From Blastocladiella emersonii ATCC 22665 (lineage: Eukaryota; Blastocladiomycota; Blastocladiomycetes; Blastocladiales; Blastocladiaceae): a DNA stretch of 64,000 nt. This document shows, piece by piece, positions 35,501 to 46,530 of this stretch. Below the pieces are notes generated by a model. The model was not told the DNA's origin. It made no database searches and was given only the letters and a program-made list of their open reading frames with translations. Numbering within the stretch: the stretch's first letter is position 1; every line of letters begins with the position of its first letter. The position numbers and the translations under genes are program-made. The stretch spans positions 744,001-808,000 of the forward strand of contig JANHCV010000001.1 of assembly GCA_025594325.1 (NCBI GenBank), given 5' to 3'.

Positions 35501-38245
35501 GACCGGCGACGGCACCGCGTCGTGGAGCGAGAGCACGCCGGCGTTGGTCGCGAGCATGAACGCGGGTCCACGGCCCGCCGGCACCAGGACCTGCGCGGAC
35601 GGCGGCAGCGACCCGGCGAGCCGCATGCGGCACGGGAACGCGGTGCAGACGACCGAGTGCACGAGCTCGAGCGAACGCCGCGACAGGTCGTACCGCCACG
35701 TCTTGACGGCCTTGTCGTTTGCCGCCGACACGACGAGCGGGCCACGTAGAGTGCCGGCGGCCTGGATCGACACCACGTCGGCCGTGTGGCCCTGCACCAG
35801 CACCGCGTGGTGGCCCGAGACCAGGTCCATGGCGACGAGCTGGCCCGAGTCGGTCCCGCCGAGGATCGTGAAGGGCTCGCACGGCAGCGCCGCGAAACAC
35901 GTCACGCGCGACGTCTCGCCGCCGCCGCCCGCCGCCGCGACCACGTCGATGGTGCGGACCACCTTGGCCGGGTTCACGGACGTGTCGTACACGATCACCT
36001 CGCCGCTGTTCATGAGCGTGTACACGCGGTCCGCGGCCAGGTCGTGCAGCACGTCGACAATGTACGTCTGCTTGAACGTCGGGAAGCAGGTGACGAGCAC
36101 GGCGCCCGACCGCGGCGACAGCAGCCGCACCGACCCGTCCTCGCACACGACGATGAGCCGCGCGAGCCGGCCGTGGCGCTCGCTCGTCGGCGGGATCCCC
36201 GTGGCGCGCGACGCCACGACGCGGCGCACGTGGGTGACGGGCGACTGCGTGTGGCAGAAGGTCGCCATGAGCCGGTTCAGGTGCCACACGAAGATGGCGC
36301 GCGGCGAGTAGTGGTAGAAGACGTCGCGCCGCATCATGCCGAGCCCGAGCACCCGCGCCTGCGTCGGCTGCCGGTACACGCACCGGCCCTTGTCAATGTC
36401 CCACATGCGCAGCGAGCCGTCGGTCGAGCCCGAGATCAGGATCGGCGGCGGGCGGACCTGCGCCGAGTACGACAGCGGCAGGATCAGGCCCGTGATGGCG
36501 CCCGAGTGGTCGTTGAAGGCGCACACGAGCAGACGCTGGCTGTTCCAGACCTTGACTATGATATGCGCGGGGTGTCATGGGTCGACGGGGTGAGTGACAC
36601 TCGAGTTGGCGGCGTAGCAATCAGCAACGTACTTTGCCCGTCCTTGCACCCGCTGATCAGCGAGTCGCTCGGCTCGTGGATCGCGAGCGCCGTGATGGTG
36701 AGGTCGTGCAGGTTGGGCAGCGCGTCGGTCCGCTTGCCCGAGTCGTAGTCGAAGATGTAGACCGAGTTGTCGCACGCGACGTACAGCCCGTTGGTGCTCT
36801 GGCGGTACAGCGTGCGCGTGACCCACTCGTCGTCGCGAAAGTCATTGATGACGAGCCGCGGGCCCTGCAGCACGTAGATCGAGTGGTTCGCGATGCTACA
36901 ATGAAGAGGGAGGGGTCAGCGGGAAGTTCGGCTGAGGGGATACAACGAAGCGGCTGCGACCAACCATGCAGCAGTACCTCTCGGGCTCGCGGAACACGCG
37001 CCAGACCCACACGCCGCCGACGCACCCGGCAATCACCTCGTCGCGCGCGTCGCACGACTCGAGCGACAGCACGGGCTTGACGCTGGACCGGCGTGACAGC
37101 TCGGCGAGGTTGTGGTCGAGTAGCTTGAGCTCGAGGCGGTCCGTCGCCACGACGAACAGCCGCTGCCGGCGCAGGTAGACCCACTGCGTGACCGGGTCGG
37201 TCAGCCCACCGAGCCCGGTCCCGCCGTCGCGGATCGACGCGCGGTCGTCCTTGTTGAGGTCGACGCCCGCGCCGAGCGGCCGCCGCTTGATGCGGTTCTG
37301 CCCGCGCCACAGGTGCACGTGGTGCGCGTCCATGGACGCGAACGCGTCAGCGTTTGGGTTGCTGAGCGACGCAGCGGCGGCTGCCGCGGCTGCAGCAGCT
37401 GCAGCTGCGCCACCGGACCGGTGCCCGTCAGCGGCGGCGCGGACCGGGTCCGCCATGAGCCCGCCCGGCGGCGGCGTGAACAGGACGCTCGACACGGTCG
37501 CCTTGCCGTGGAGCAGCGAACGTTGGAGCTGGAACCCGTGCGGGATCGTGATGGGCAGCAGTAGGTTCGACGCGGCCGCGGATGCCGCTGCGGCGGTCGC
37601 CGAGACGTTGGCCGGCGCGGGCGTGTCGGCGGGTCCGTCGAGGTACTCGCCAGGCGGCATGAAGACGGCGGGCCCGAGTGGCCCGTCGCTGGGCTCCACC
37701 TCGTCGTCGCCGTCGGCATGGGCCTCGGTGTTCTGACGCGACACGGGCCGCCGCGCGTCGCCCGTCTCGGCCGAGGCGGCGACGGGGGTCGTGGCGCGGG
37801 AAGCGCGGGAACCCGCTCCCTCGGCGTCTTCGTCCTCCTCGTCGCTATCCTCCTTATCGCCACCGCCGTCGTCCCCACCGCTGCGACCGGGCCGGCGGAT
37901 CACGGGCATCGGCTGGTTCCCGAGCGCAACCTCGTACATGTCGACGGGCATTCCGGCGAGCGAGGACGCGACGACCGTGTTGCGGCGCGACTGGCCGGGG
38001 CGGCTCTGGCCCTGCTTGCCGGACCCCGCCGAGCCCGCAGCAGCAGCGGCTGGAGCGAGTCCATGGCGCGTTCCAGGCCGGCTACCGGGACCGCCGTTCG
38101 GCGAGGGCGGCGGCAGGGAGGGACCGGGAGTATTGGAGCGGCTCGGGAGGATGGGGATGGGCACGAAGTCGAGCGACGTTCGGCGCGGGTCCGCCTTGCC
38201 GCCGCTCGCAAAGGCCGAGGTCGGTGCGGCTGGGTGCGGTGCCAT
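32508..38245 (-). CDS. Large WD40-repeat plus HEAT-repeat protein
   Basis: Five exons (38245-36978, 36895-36633, 36555-34932, 34870-34789, 34733-32508) join without a stop and give 1820 residues. The N-terminal ~250 residues are disordered. Two beta-propeller-like blocks follow, with WD-type strands such as SGSTDGSLRMWDIDKGRC, LGLYVTSGMDGVVKLWNADN and GVHDEVSIVRW. A central Pro-rich region holds repeated EPTPPPPPPP units. The C-terminus has HEAT-like helices (VLHVLGDLIRV, VAAKM-type, PTVRRAAMQALAFFNV). Domain order is reminiscent of large ciliary WD40-HEAT proteins, but I could not assign an orthologue. The short 82-bp exon and the split Tyr codon at 34932/34870 link the two big open frames that would otherwise look like separate genes. 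Introns are 55-82 bp. Confidence 0.78.
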
Positions 38246-38365
38246 TGAGTTGCGCAAAGTTACATGGATGGTTTGCGTGGAGTCTGCAGAGAGAGGGATA
38301 GGCGGAAAGAGCGGGGATCGGCCGGCGAGGCGCGCGGGGACGAGAGACGCGTCGGCTCAGAGCAT

Positions 38366-38380
38366 CACGTGCACCACGTG
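38366..38380. promoter_or_regulatory. Paired CACGTG E-boxes upstream of the WD40-HEAT gene
   Basis: Two CACGTG hexamers start at 38366 and 38375, 3 bp apart, about 120-135 bp before the ATG at 38245 (minus strand). They sit inside a larger inverted repeat (GACGCGTCGG near 38347 and CCGACGCGTC near 38403). CACGTG is the usual bHLH site. Confidence 0.4.
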
Positions 38381-38527
38381 CAAGTGTCTCACGCGCGAGA
38401 CACCGACGCGTCGAGCGAGGTTGTGAATCCGATTGAAGGTCAAACGGACGCGGGCAAGGTTTAATCTCCCTCAGGGTCCGGAACGTGGTAATGTGAACCA
38501 AGACTATTGCATTGAGAAAGGCGAGAG

Positions 38528-40800
38528 CTACCAGTCCTCATCCGCATCTTCAACAACATGGAACTCAGGCGATTTGCCCTCGGACTCGTCGAAGACCCAC
38601 TTGCGGATGATACCCATGCTCCACTGCACGGCGCGAGAATCAATGTCGACACCGCTGGCGAGGTGCCCAACGACCTCATGCGGATGGACGGTGAACTCGA
38701 GCTTCGTGAACTCGAGCCAGCCCCGCGGGATGGGCAGCGGGGCGTGAAGCGTCCATGGCTCCGCATCATATCGGTCAAGCGTTGGCGGCCCAGCAAGTAT
38801 GTCGCCCTTAATCGAGACGTCCGTCAGGTACCGCGATTTGGCAAGATTTGCAAGCGTCGCTGGACCGAGGACCGAACACGGCTCATCCACATCCCTGTCC
38901 CAACGCGAAGGCGGGGCCAGGCCTGCCTCGCGCATGTCCAACTTTGTGAGCAGCGGGAGGGGACATGGGATCGCAAGCTCCCACAGCTTCGAGCACCCGC
39001 ACTCATGCGCACCAGCCGGGTGCGTTTCACGACACTGGCACCGCTCGAAGCTCGGCTCGTGGTCCAAGCCGGGCTCGCGAAGAACACTACAACCCGCTGG
39101 CACGTCGTCGTCGGCCTGCGCGCGCAGCGTGAGGGACGTGAGCTGTGCGAGTACGTGCGCCGGACCGTCAATCGTCAGGTTCTCGCAGTCGATATTCACG
39201 ATCTGAAGGCGAGGAGAGCTCTCGGGAAGTACGAGAAGTGGCCGGTTGTTCAGCGGGCTGCGCAGCACGCGAGAAATGTCGCCGCTCAACCAGGCAGGCC
39301 AAGGAGCCTGTGGCTCCTCGAGCTGGTTCTGATTCTCCTCCAGAGTCGCAGGATCCCAACCGCGCTCGAAGCTCTCGCCAACACACAGCTTGACCAGACA
39401 TGGCATGACGAAGATCCAAAGCATTGCGGCTGCGATTTCCTTTGGCACCACAAGCGCCTCGAGCCGGCCCAACACGCGCCACGGAGCGGGGACGCTGTTG
39501 AAGGGCAACGCAGGAACTTGTGCAGCGGCATCGGCGAGAACGCGAGCGAAGACAGCACAGGGACGGGTGAGCGTGAGCTTGGTAAGGCGGCTGAGGCCGT
39601 GAAGGTTGGATATGGGCGCGGGAACCATTTTGGGCGTGAGCTGCAGCTCACCGAACCTCACATAAAGCGGGTATCGCGAGTTGTTGTAGGACTGCTCGAG
39701 CTGCGAGTACTCGACAATTTCGACGTTCGGGAAACGCCGGCCGTCCAACGCAAGCTGCAGCTGGCACCGGGCAAGTTTGCGGATTTGCGGTGCCGGATGC
39801 GTCGTCGTCAAGTGCTCCAACAACGCCGTTGACGAGACCATCTTAAGCTTGAGCGATGCAAGCTGCGCAGGGAGCGATCTGGGCAGAAGTTCGAGCTGCG
39901 GAGGCAAGACAGACACGGCGATACCGCGGCGAAGAAGGTCAATGGCCTCGCCGGCAACCTGGCGCGTCGTAGTGCCAATCGTGGCTTCGAGTTCAAGCGC
40001 CTTGAGCGCCGGGAACAAAGTCAAGATTGTTCGCATCGCGTCCCCGTCCAAGTCGGCCAGCCGAAGCGCGAGTGATTGGACCACGGGGAGGACGAGCGGG
40101 AACCCGTTTGCGATGCACGCTTGTGCTGTTCGATGATCCGAATAAATGCAATCGACTGCTTTAATTTGGACGTTGATCGCGCGTGGGAAGGCTAGTTGGG
40201 CGAGCGCGTCCAAATCGCGGACGCATCGAAGGTCCAGTTCGAGTGAAGTGATACGCTCCGTCACGAGGCCGAGAAGCGTGCGCAGCGATTCTGCATGAGT
40301 ATAGCCTTGAAGGCCCAAGTGACGCAGGCAGGTCGCGCGCCGGAACAACGAGCAGAGGGCGGGAACCGCGGCAAAAGTGCCAAAGACCGGAAACGGGCGA
40401 CCAAATTCGAGGCGCTTGGTCACCATGTCGATGCGTCGCACCAACTTCACGTCGATCGGGAATCTTGGCGACCGCATTTGAGGGCAGGGTGCGCCAAATT
40501 GGTGCTGGAGATGGGGCTGGGTCGCGTTGATATACAGCCCGGTTGCGGTGAGCGTCCACTTGGTGTTGCAGAGCTCGCCGCGCTCGTTGAGAGCAAGCGC
40601 CCAAAGATCAAGATCGCGAGCGAGCTCGGAGCGAGCTCGGGCATGACCAGATCGAGCGGCTTGCGGCTGACCCAGGCCAGGGCAACCAGCGAGTCGAGGT
40701 CGCCGTTGCCGCCGACGCCCCCGTCCCGGACGTAGCGGACAATGTGCCGCAGGACCTCGTCCGGGAGATTGCATAAAGTTGCATTCGACGAGTGCTCCAT
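38528..40800 (-). pseudogene. F-box/leucine-rich protein gene with 11-bp frameshifting duplication
   Basis: The start at 40800 has a strong ACC ATG G context. Residues 8-30 are an F-box (ATLCNLPDEVLRHIVRYV), which would bind Skp1. The rest is LRR-like, with recurrent LxxLxL strands ending FHVVEDADEDW at 38528. The frame breaks at the end of the F-box: the 11-mer GAGCGAGCTCG occurs twice in tandem (40618-40628 and 40629-40639). The region is 2273 bp, and without one 11-mer it would be 2262 bp, exactly 754 codons, so the second copy is very likely an insertion. A long in-frame reading from an upstream ATG (41080) exists but lacks the F-box. No intron explains it. This may be a recent null allele, a population variant or an assembly error. 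Confidence 0.7.
40618..40639. repeat. 11-bp tandem duplication in the F-box gene
   Basis: Two exact, adjacent copies of GAGCGAGCTCG. The shift they create separates the F-box from the LRR region. Confidence 0.9.
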
Positions 40801-42783
40801 GGTAGTGTGATTCTCTGGGGGTGCCGAGACCGAGAGCGTGAGCGTGAGCTTGAGCGCTTCGCGACACGTCCCCTGGGAAACGATGCTTCGGCAAACGAGA
40901 ATCGTGTCCATTGTCCCTTGCGCACTCGCTGGCTCGGACAATAATTGATGGATGGCCAATTATATGTGCTAGTTGTGTATATGCGGAACAGGGCTGCCTC
41001 GTCGGTCGGGACCTGGCTCTCATCTGGCCGCTGACCTGATGGTTCGGTGCACCCGCTGCCTGGGTTCCAACATTCGGCATCGGCGCGAGGATGTGATAGG
41101 AATAGTGGAATCTCAGTTACACGATGGTTCTGGCGCTCAAACGTAGCACAAAGGGTATCAGCGGGCCGATCGAGCAGCGCTTTCGCTTCAAGCGGGCAAG
41201 CGGGGACTCCAAGAAACAGACTGGACCGCATCAGTCCGTGTGCGATCAGATTAGAGTGTATCTCTTGCCGCTTCTCATGCGAGAGCGATAGAGAGGGAGA
41301 CTTTGTGTGACCGAGGCCCGCGTGAGCTCGCGCTGCGCCACTACTGACCACGCGCCGCGCCACACTTTTCTCACTGCCCGAGTATCGCTGCTTCGATTTG
41401 CTTCGCGCGAGCGTGGCCAAAGCCGGCTACACGACCAAGACGGGGTTTCTTTTTTTTGTCAGGACCCATGAGTGGTCGTCGTCATCCACCTGTCCAAGCG
41501 CCAGCTCGGCAAGTTCATGTCCAGGGTACTCACGCATGGTGTGCCCATCAAACTCAACAGCGTAGGTCAAGTCCGGCCCGACAGCTCCTGACGCGGTCGA
41601 AAGCGGGAAACTGTCAAGATTTTGCGGAGTTTAGGTTAGATTTTCGCCACATCTTTGCTCAAGGTCGGCCAACGCGTGCGTGAGCGGGTCGCTAGTGGCA
41701 GCGGCAAATGGTGCTTGCGAGGTGCATGAACGCGCAGCCGGCCCTTAGGCCCGGCTGAGAGTGTTAGCAAGTTTGGTTGAACAAAAAGCTACCCGGCATG
41801 CTCGAGAGCCGAGACTTTGAGCTGTACGCCGTCGTTGCGGCCGCAGCCCAGCGGCACTTGGGCGGCATCAAACTTGGACAGAAAGCAGCGGCATCTAACT
41901 GTAAGACTCGGATCTGACAACGAGCATCAGGAATGCCCATCAGTTTGGGGGCGTCGAGAATAACAAGGCAACCGAATCGAACTGCAACCGGCGCGGGGTT
42001 CCAAGAGTGCCATTGTTTCGAAATCGAAGCATGCCGCGACTCGACAACCGTAATTTAAGAGAAGCCACAAGCGTAGTATGTATCTTGGATTCAAGGACAA
42101 TCCGATAGCGTGACTGCGTAGCAGGGCGGGTTCTACTCGCGAGCAGCTGAAGTCCGGCTCAGCGTCACCCCGAGACAGTCGCCCAGTGCAAAGCAGCTTC
42201 GATTCGGCTGAGCGTCGAGTAAGGCTGTCGTGTTGATCTCGGGCACTGCAACATGCGTGCAACGTCGACCTCGCTGGAACCCACATTCATCGCGAGCGAG
42301 CGACTCGGATCGCCCCGAGGGCAAACTTTGAGTCGCGACATTTCTCGAGGACAGTCATCAATTGAGGCACATGCGACAAACTTAACGGAGACCGGCTGGA
42401 GAGCAAGCGGAACTCGAGCCGTCAAGGGCCAGAACTCGGATCATCGCTCGTGCATTGCGCCTCCGTCCATGGAGCATAATCAAGGGCAGACACCCGTTGC
42501 AGCAAGCCTAGTTCATTGGTTTCCATGGATCGTCGAGAATGTAAGCGTGTTGAAGCGAAGCGGCCGATCCAAGCCGGCAGCCGCAGGGGCGCAGCCACAG
42601 ACAGAATGGCGCACACGGGGCCGACATAAACGACGCGCCTTGTCGCGATCACGCCGTGGTCGCGCGGCGGGTTGCCATGCAGGGCCCTGCTGTTCACTTA
42701 TCGACTCTTCAGAGCTCATCACAATGTCCTCGATCTCTCATTTCAGGCCCCCATGTGTGCAAAGTGCTCTTTCCATTGCTCAA
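40801..42783. other. Gene-poor stretch upstream of the F-box locus
   Basis: This holds the probable F-box promoter (AT-rich TATA-like DNA near 40960-40985) and then about 1.8 kb with only short chance-like open frames. GC content is lower and stops are frequent. I saw no domain and no transposon feature. It borders the left arm of the inverted cassette. Confidence 0.5.
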
Positions 42784-43502
42784 TCAAACAGCTGGCGCAC
42801 GCACCTCCTGCAGCCACGCGTCGACCGCCGCAAGCCCGCCGTCCGACTGGGTAGTCAGCACGAGCTTGCCGTAGAGGACCATCTCGATGCCCGGGTTCTG
42901 GCTGGTGAAGAAGTACGTGTTGGTGAGGAACACCGTGACGGGCGGGCACGGCGACTTGTCAGCCACCACGTCCTTGAGCATGGCGTGCTCGCAGTCGTCG
43001 AGGAGCTCCTGGGGCGACTTGATGATCGCGATGTGCTCGACGCGGCCCTTGCGCTCCTCCTTGGCCTCCTTGAGTAATGTCGCGCGCGTCAGCAAGACCT
43101 CGCATGCATCGTCGAGGTACGTTTCCCCCCATCGTAACCGGGCGAAACTGCTGGGGAAGCGGCTCCGTGAGGACGACCTGGACACGGTGGTGATCGGGTA
43201 CGTCGGGGGTGGCGGTGTCGAGGCCGTGCGTGTGGGCAAACGCCGGGTCCTCGGTGTAGATGCGCACGTCGTACAGCGTCGAGCCGGGCGGCACCAGCTC
43301 GTGGAACATGGCCGAGAGTGCGTTGGTCCACGTCACTTCGAGCATGTGCACGGGGATGCGGAGCGTGTCCGGGCCCGCGGGTACGCGCACGACGGCGAGG
43401 CGGCGGAGGACCGCGTGCGTGAGCGGGGCCAGGTCGGCCGAGCCGATCAGGATGCCCGCCATGGCCACGTCGAGTGCTGTAGCGTCGAGCCCGGCCTTGG
43501 TC
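42784..43502 (-). CDS. Cassette gene B, left copy; unidentified, 5' exon not found
   Basis: Exon 43502-43139 and exon 43068-42784 join in frame (70-bp intron, GTTACG...CTGAC...AAG). The first in-frame ATG inside the visible exon is 43462 (MAGILIGSADL), giving about 202 residues. A TAG acceptor ending at 43503 and homology with the right copy suggest that a further 5' exon once existed; it is not visible upstream. Conserved segments against the right copy are AGLD, RIPVHMLEV.W and TLYDVRIYT. The second exon reads as alternating strands and helices (PVTVFLTNTYFF, MVLYGKLVLTT). The function is unknown. It could be a functional shortened gene or a relic. Confidence 0.5.
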
Positions 43503-43963
43503 CTAGGGTACGGCAGCTTTCGTCGCGCTGGAGATAGATTTGAATGGCCAAACTTGACTCTGATTGCATTTATTAAAGGTTTATGAATGCTTCCCTGTTT
43601 TGGATATCAATTTGTGAGGCGTCGACGCTCTTCGCGTCCCTCGAATGGCTCCATGGCGCGTTGACACTGCGCAGTTGTGAGCGACGGCCAAGCCGTGTGC
43701 ACTATCGACCAACGGAACGTGGTATAAACGACTGCGAGGCTATGTTAACGCTCACCGGGATAGTTGTAAAAGACGAGGCGACGATGGCCACGGCCATGGT
43801 CGCGTGGCCGCGGCCACGAAGACCCGATCAACTCCCCCATTCTGTGATCGCGCTGGTCTGTGCGTCATTCAACGAGAGCGCGAAGCGTAGAAAAGATTCA
43901 AGGCAACAGTCAGATACTTTCATCGCTTTCGAGGACAATATTCGACGCAACGAGCCCCGAATC
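43503..43963. other. Noncoding DNA between cassette genes B and A (left arm)
   Basis: AT-rich DNA without a supported gene. It contains a near-palindromic block ATGGCCACGGCCATGGTC and GTGGCCGCGGCCAC at about 43784-43817 and, on the minus strand, a TATA-like GTTTATACC upstream of gene B. Confidence 0.5.
43784..43817. repeat. GGCCACGG-type palindromic motif, copy 1
   Basis: Contains GGCCACGGCCATGG and GTGGCCGCGGCCAC back to back. Related blocks occur near 45936-45991, 46310-46367, 60612-60632, 60929-60954 and 63065-63085, all in noncoding DNA of the two cassette arms. Confidence 0.55.
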
Positions 43964-45345
43964 TCACCAGTAGTTCGACGCCTCGGCCGCGGCCGCAGCG
44001 GCAGCGGCAGCCGCGCGTGCGCGCCACTCGGCCTTGCCCTGGTCGGACCCGCCGGTCAGGCACATCTCGCACCACGACGCGAGAACGGCAACGGCCTGTG
44101 CGGTACGAACGTGGACCACGCAGTTGACGACATTACCACTGAGCAACTCGTCGGCCATTGAGGTGGACGACTCGTCGGTCGAGACCAGTATCACCGCCTG
44201 CGAGTACTGCGCGGGCCGGCGGCGTACCAGGTTCGCGAGAATCGCATAGTTGATCGCCTTGTTCGCGACCGGGACCACCGGGTGGTGCGTCATGTTGCTG
44301 CGGCCGTGCAGAAGCGGCTGCCACTACCATCGGTTTGACGCCCGTGTTAGTCTTCGTCGTCGGCTTGCGCGTGGGAGAACTCGTCAGCAGGGAAGCGAAC
44401 CTGGAACTCGTTTCCGACGGATTGGTACACGTGGACGTGGAACCACGGCTTGTCGAGGGTCTCGATCAGGTCCGCGGTCGCCGGCACCGAGTCGCCATCC
44501 CACATGACGAGAACGGGCGTGGTGTCCTCGCTCTGCCAGTCTGCTAGCCAGCCGCGGTGGAACTCGAACAGCTTTGCCATCATGACCATGCAGTTAAAGC
44601 TGAGCAGCTTAACGCGGTTGTTGGCGAGCACGTCCGTGAAGGCTTCGGCGTGGACGTGGTACTGGCGGAGCATCATGTCGCAGAACCGTGACACGGGCAT
44701 GGTAACCGACTGGCTCGTCGCCGTCGGCGGGCGCCGGTGCAGGATGGTCTCGGGCGCGAAGCAGTTGTAAAGGTGCATCAGCGCCATATCGTCCACCACT
44801 GGAACCGCGCCGTTGTCGTGCAGGTCGGGGACGGTGGACGCGATCTTGTAGAGGTAAGCACAATGAGAGAGTGTCACCGGACCGTCCCCGTTGAAGTTGA
44901 GGTTGACCATGGCAACGGCGACGGCCGCGCCGCCCTCGCGAGCGGCGTCAGCAAACGCGTCAAGCACGCCCTGGATCAGGTCGATGATGGCGGACACGCC
45001 AGTACGGTTCCACTCGGGACTCGCAGACGGCTTCGCCAGCAGCTGCAGTACGTCCTGGACCACGCCTGGCGCGTCATCGTCGAGCGTGTACATGCTCGCG
45101 AGTTCGGCGGCCCGAAACGCGTCGTACGTTTCTTCCGACGCCGCGGCGACGTCCAGTAGGGCATCGAATGCGCGGCCGATGAGCTCCTGGCCGCGGCGGA
45201 CGAACGTGCCGAGGTGCAGCGACGACGCGTCGTCGGCGGCAAAGTCGGCGCGCAGCTGGTCGAGGTCCCGCTGCACCGCCGCGGCCGCGTTAGCCGCCAC
45301 GTCGGCAGCCGACTGCTGGTTCTCCTGAGCGTCAATCGCTTCCGA
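43964..45345 (-). CDS. Cassette gene A, left copy; unidentified alpha/beta protein
   Basis: Exons 45345-44401 and 44323-43964 join in frame (77-bp intron, GTTCGC...CTAAC...TAG) and give about 434 residues. The exon starts at a TAG acceptor, so the initiator ATG lies in an upstream exon I could not fix (candidates near 45430-45480, minus strand). Features: an Ala-rich helical N-terminus (RDLDQLRADFAADD), then VTLSHCAYLYKI, MPVSRFCDMMLRQYHVHAEA, and strand TPVLVMWDGDSVPATADLI. Across the intron follow Trp (TGG codon), AVILVSTDESSTS, VVHVRTAQAVAVLASW and the tail GKAEWRARAAA followed by an Ala run. It looks like a Rossmann-type alpha/beta fold. No catalytic motif was recognised. The right copy (61.4-63.0 kb) aligns through both exons and shares the intron site. 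Confidence 0.6.
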
Positions 45346-46530
45346 CTACACGCGGATACCGAACACCATCAGCGTCGCCGGTTCGTGTCATGTAGATCGC
45401 TCACGGCGCGCGCAACCCGCGGCGCCGCGAGCGGTGGTCAGAGCGGACTTATGTTGCTCATGGCCCATTCAGTTGCAATGTGTTCCATGCGTTCAAAGAG
45501 CTCCGTGGTGGCAGTGGCCTGCGGTGTTGGAGGGAGAGGGGAACGGGCGCGAGCTGTGAAGGGCGAGGACGCGCGTGGGACACGCGTCACGCTGGCCGCC
45601 GCGCCGCCACGACAGCTCGCTCGGCCATCGCGAACTCCATCACACGCGATGCGTTACTTCGTAGGTGCTGGAAATTTCTTCCCTGCACCCTCGAGCTTAT
45701 GTCTAAGGGAGAATGTTCGCAGTTACCAGTGGGACGCGAAACTTGAATCAAGGGTTCTTCTTGGTCGCCGCGAGCTTCAGCGTCCATCGTTGAGCGAGAC
45801 CCCGCCCGGATTAACGAATCCACGGCTGTTACGGCTGTAGTCAGATTCTAGCAGCACGTTTCCGGTCGTCCCGGGAAGAACGTTGGTCTCCATCGGTCGG
45901 GGCTCAGCCTGCAAGTAAGTCCAAGTTTCGTGTCGATGGCCATGGTCATCAATCCCCGGCCACCATGACCACCGCCTCGACCACGGCCATGGGCTTGCGG
46001 AGCTTAGTTTACTAGAAACGCGTTTACATCTTCCGTTCGATCCGATTCAACTTACAAAACCACAGCGAAGCGAAGGCTCGGATCAACTCCCTCCACCGGC
46101 ACGTCAAGGTGGCCAGCGGCAATCGCTGCCACGGAACTCGAGACGCTGACGACCAGGTGCGCCAGGAATCGAAAGCACCCCGAGAAACCAGTCCGTGACT
46201 TCGTGTACGCGACCGGCTGAGCGCGTCCGTACCTCACTCACTCACTCAAATCATCATCGTGGCGGTTGACCGGCCTGGGTTCGGCCTGAGGTGCGTCGAG
46301 TCGCGAGAATCGATGGCCATGGTCAGCGGTCCCTGGCCGCCGTAGCCACCGCCTCAACCACGGCCATGAGTTTAAGAAGTTTCGTCAGCTCTTCAAGCAC
46401 ACCTGATCCTTCGCCGACCTCAACTTACAGACCCGGGTCTGGTGAGCACCACGACATAGATCTATCACATTCATCGGGGCACATCATGCTGGCCAACAGC
46501 GAGCACTGCCCGCGTGATCCCTAATCGCGC
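45346..46530. other. Noncoding and relic DNA upstream of gene A (left arm)
   Basis: Includes the unresolved 5' end of gene A and two direct repeat blocks (about 45895-46065 and 46265-46440), each carrying ATGGCCATGGTCA and CCACGGCCATG. Between them, on the minus strand near 46070-46240, lies a relic of the gene C tail (TKSRTGFSGCFRFLAHLV against TRSRTAPLLRYFRSAMRLV in gene C). No intact gene seen. Confidence 0.5.
45895..46440. repeat. Direct repeat pair with GGCCATGG motifs
   Basis: Segments of about 170 bp starting near 45895 and 46265 are clearly similar (CGATGGCCATGGTCA, CCACCGCCTC, CCACGGCCATG and TCAACTTACA in the same order). Together with the adjacent gene C tail relic they suggest a decayed tandem duplication of the gene C 3' end. 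Confidence 0.5.

Noticed and set aside
38558-39832. 424-codon plus-strand frame opposite the F-box gene
   Set aside because: Shadow frame without domain; the minus strand shows LRR periodicity.
38528-41080. 850-codon frame read as one intact protein from an ATG at 41080
   Set aside because: It bypasses the F-box in the wrong frame, and the first ~150 residues look non-coding; the 11-bp duplication explains the break better.
42784-45345. Genes A and B as members of one family
   Set aside because: Only a vague strand-helix similarity in their last exons; too weak to claim homology, so they are kept as separate families.
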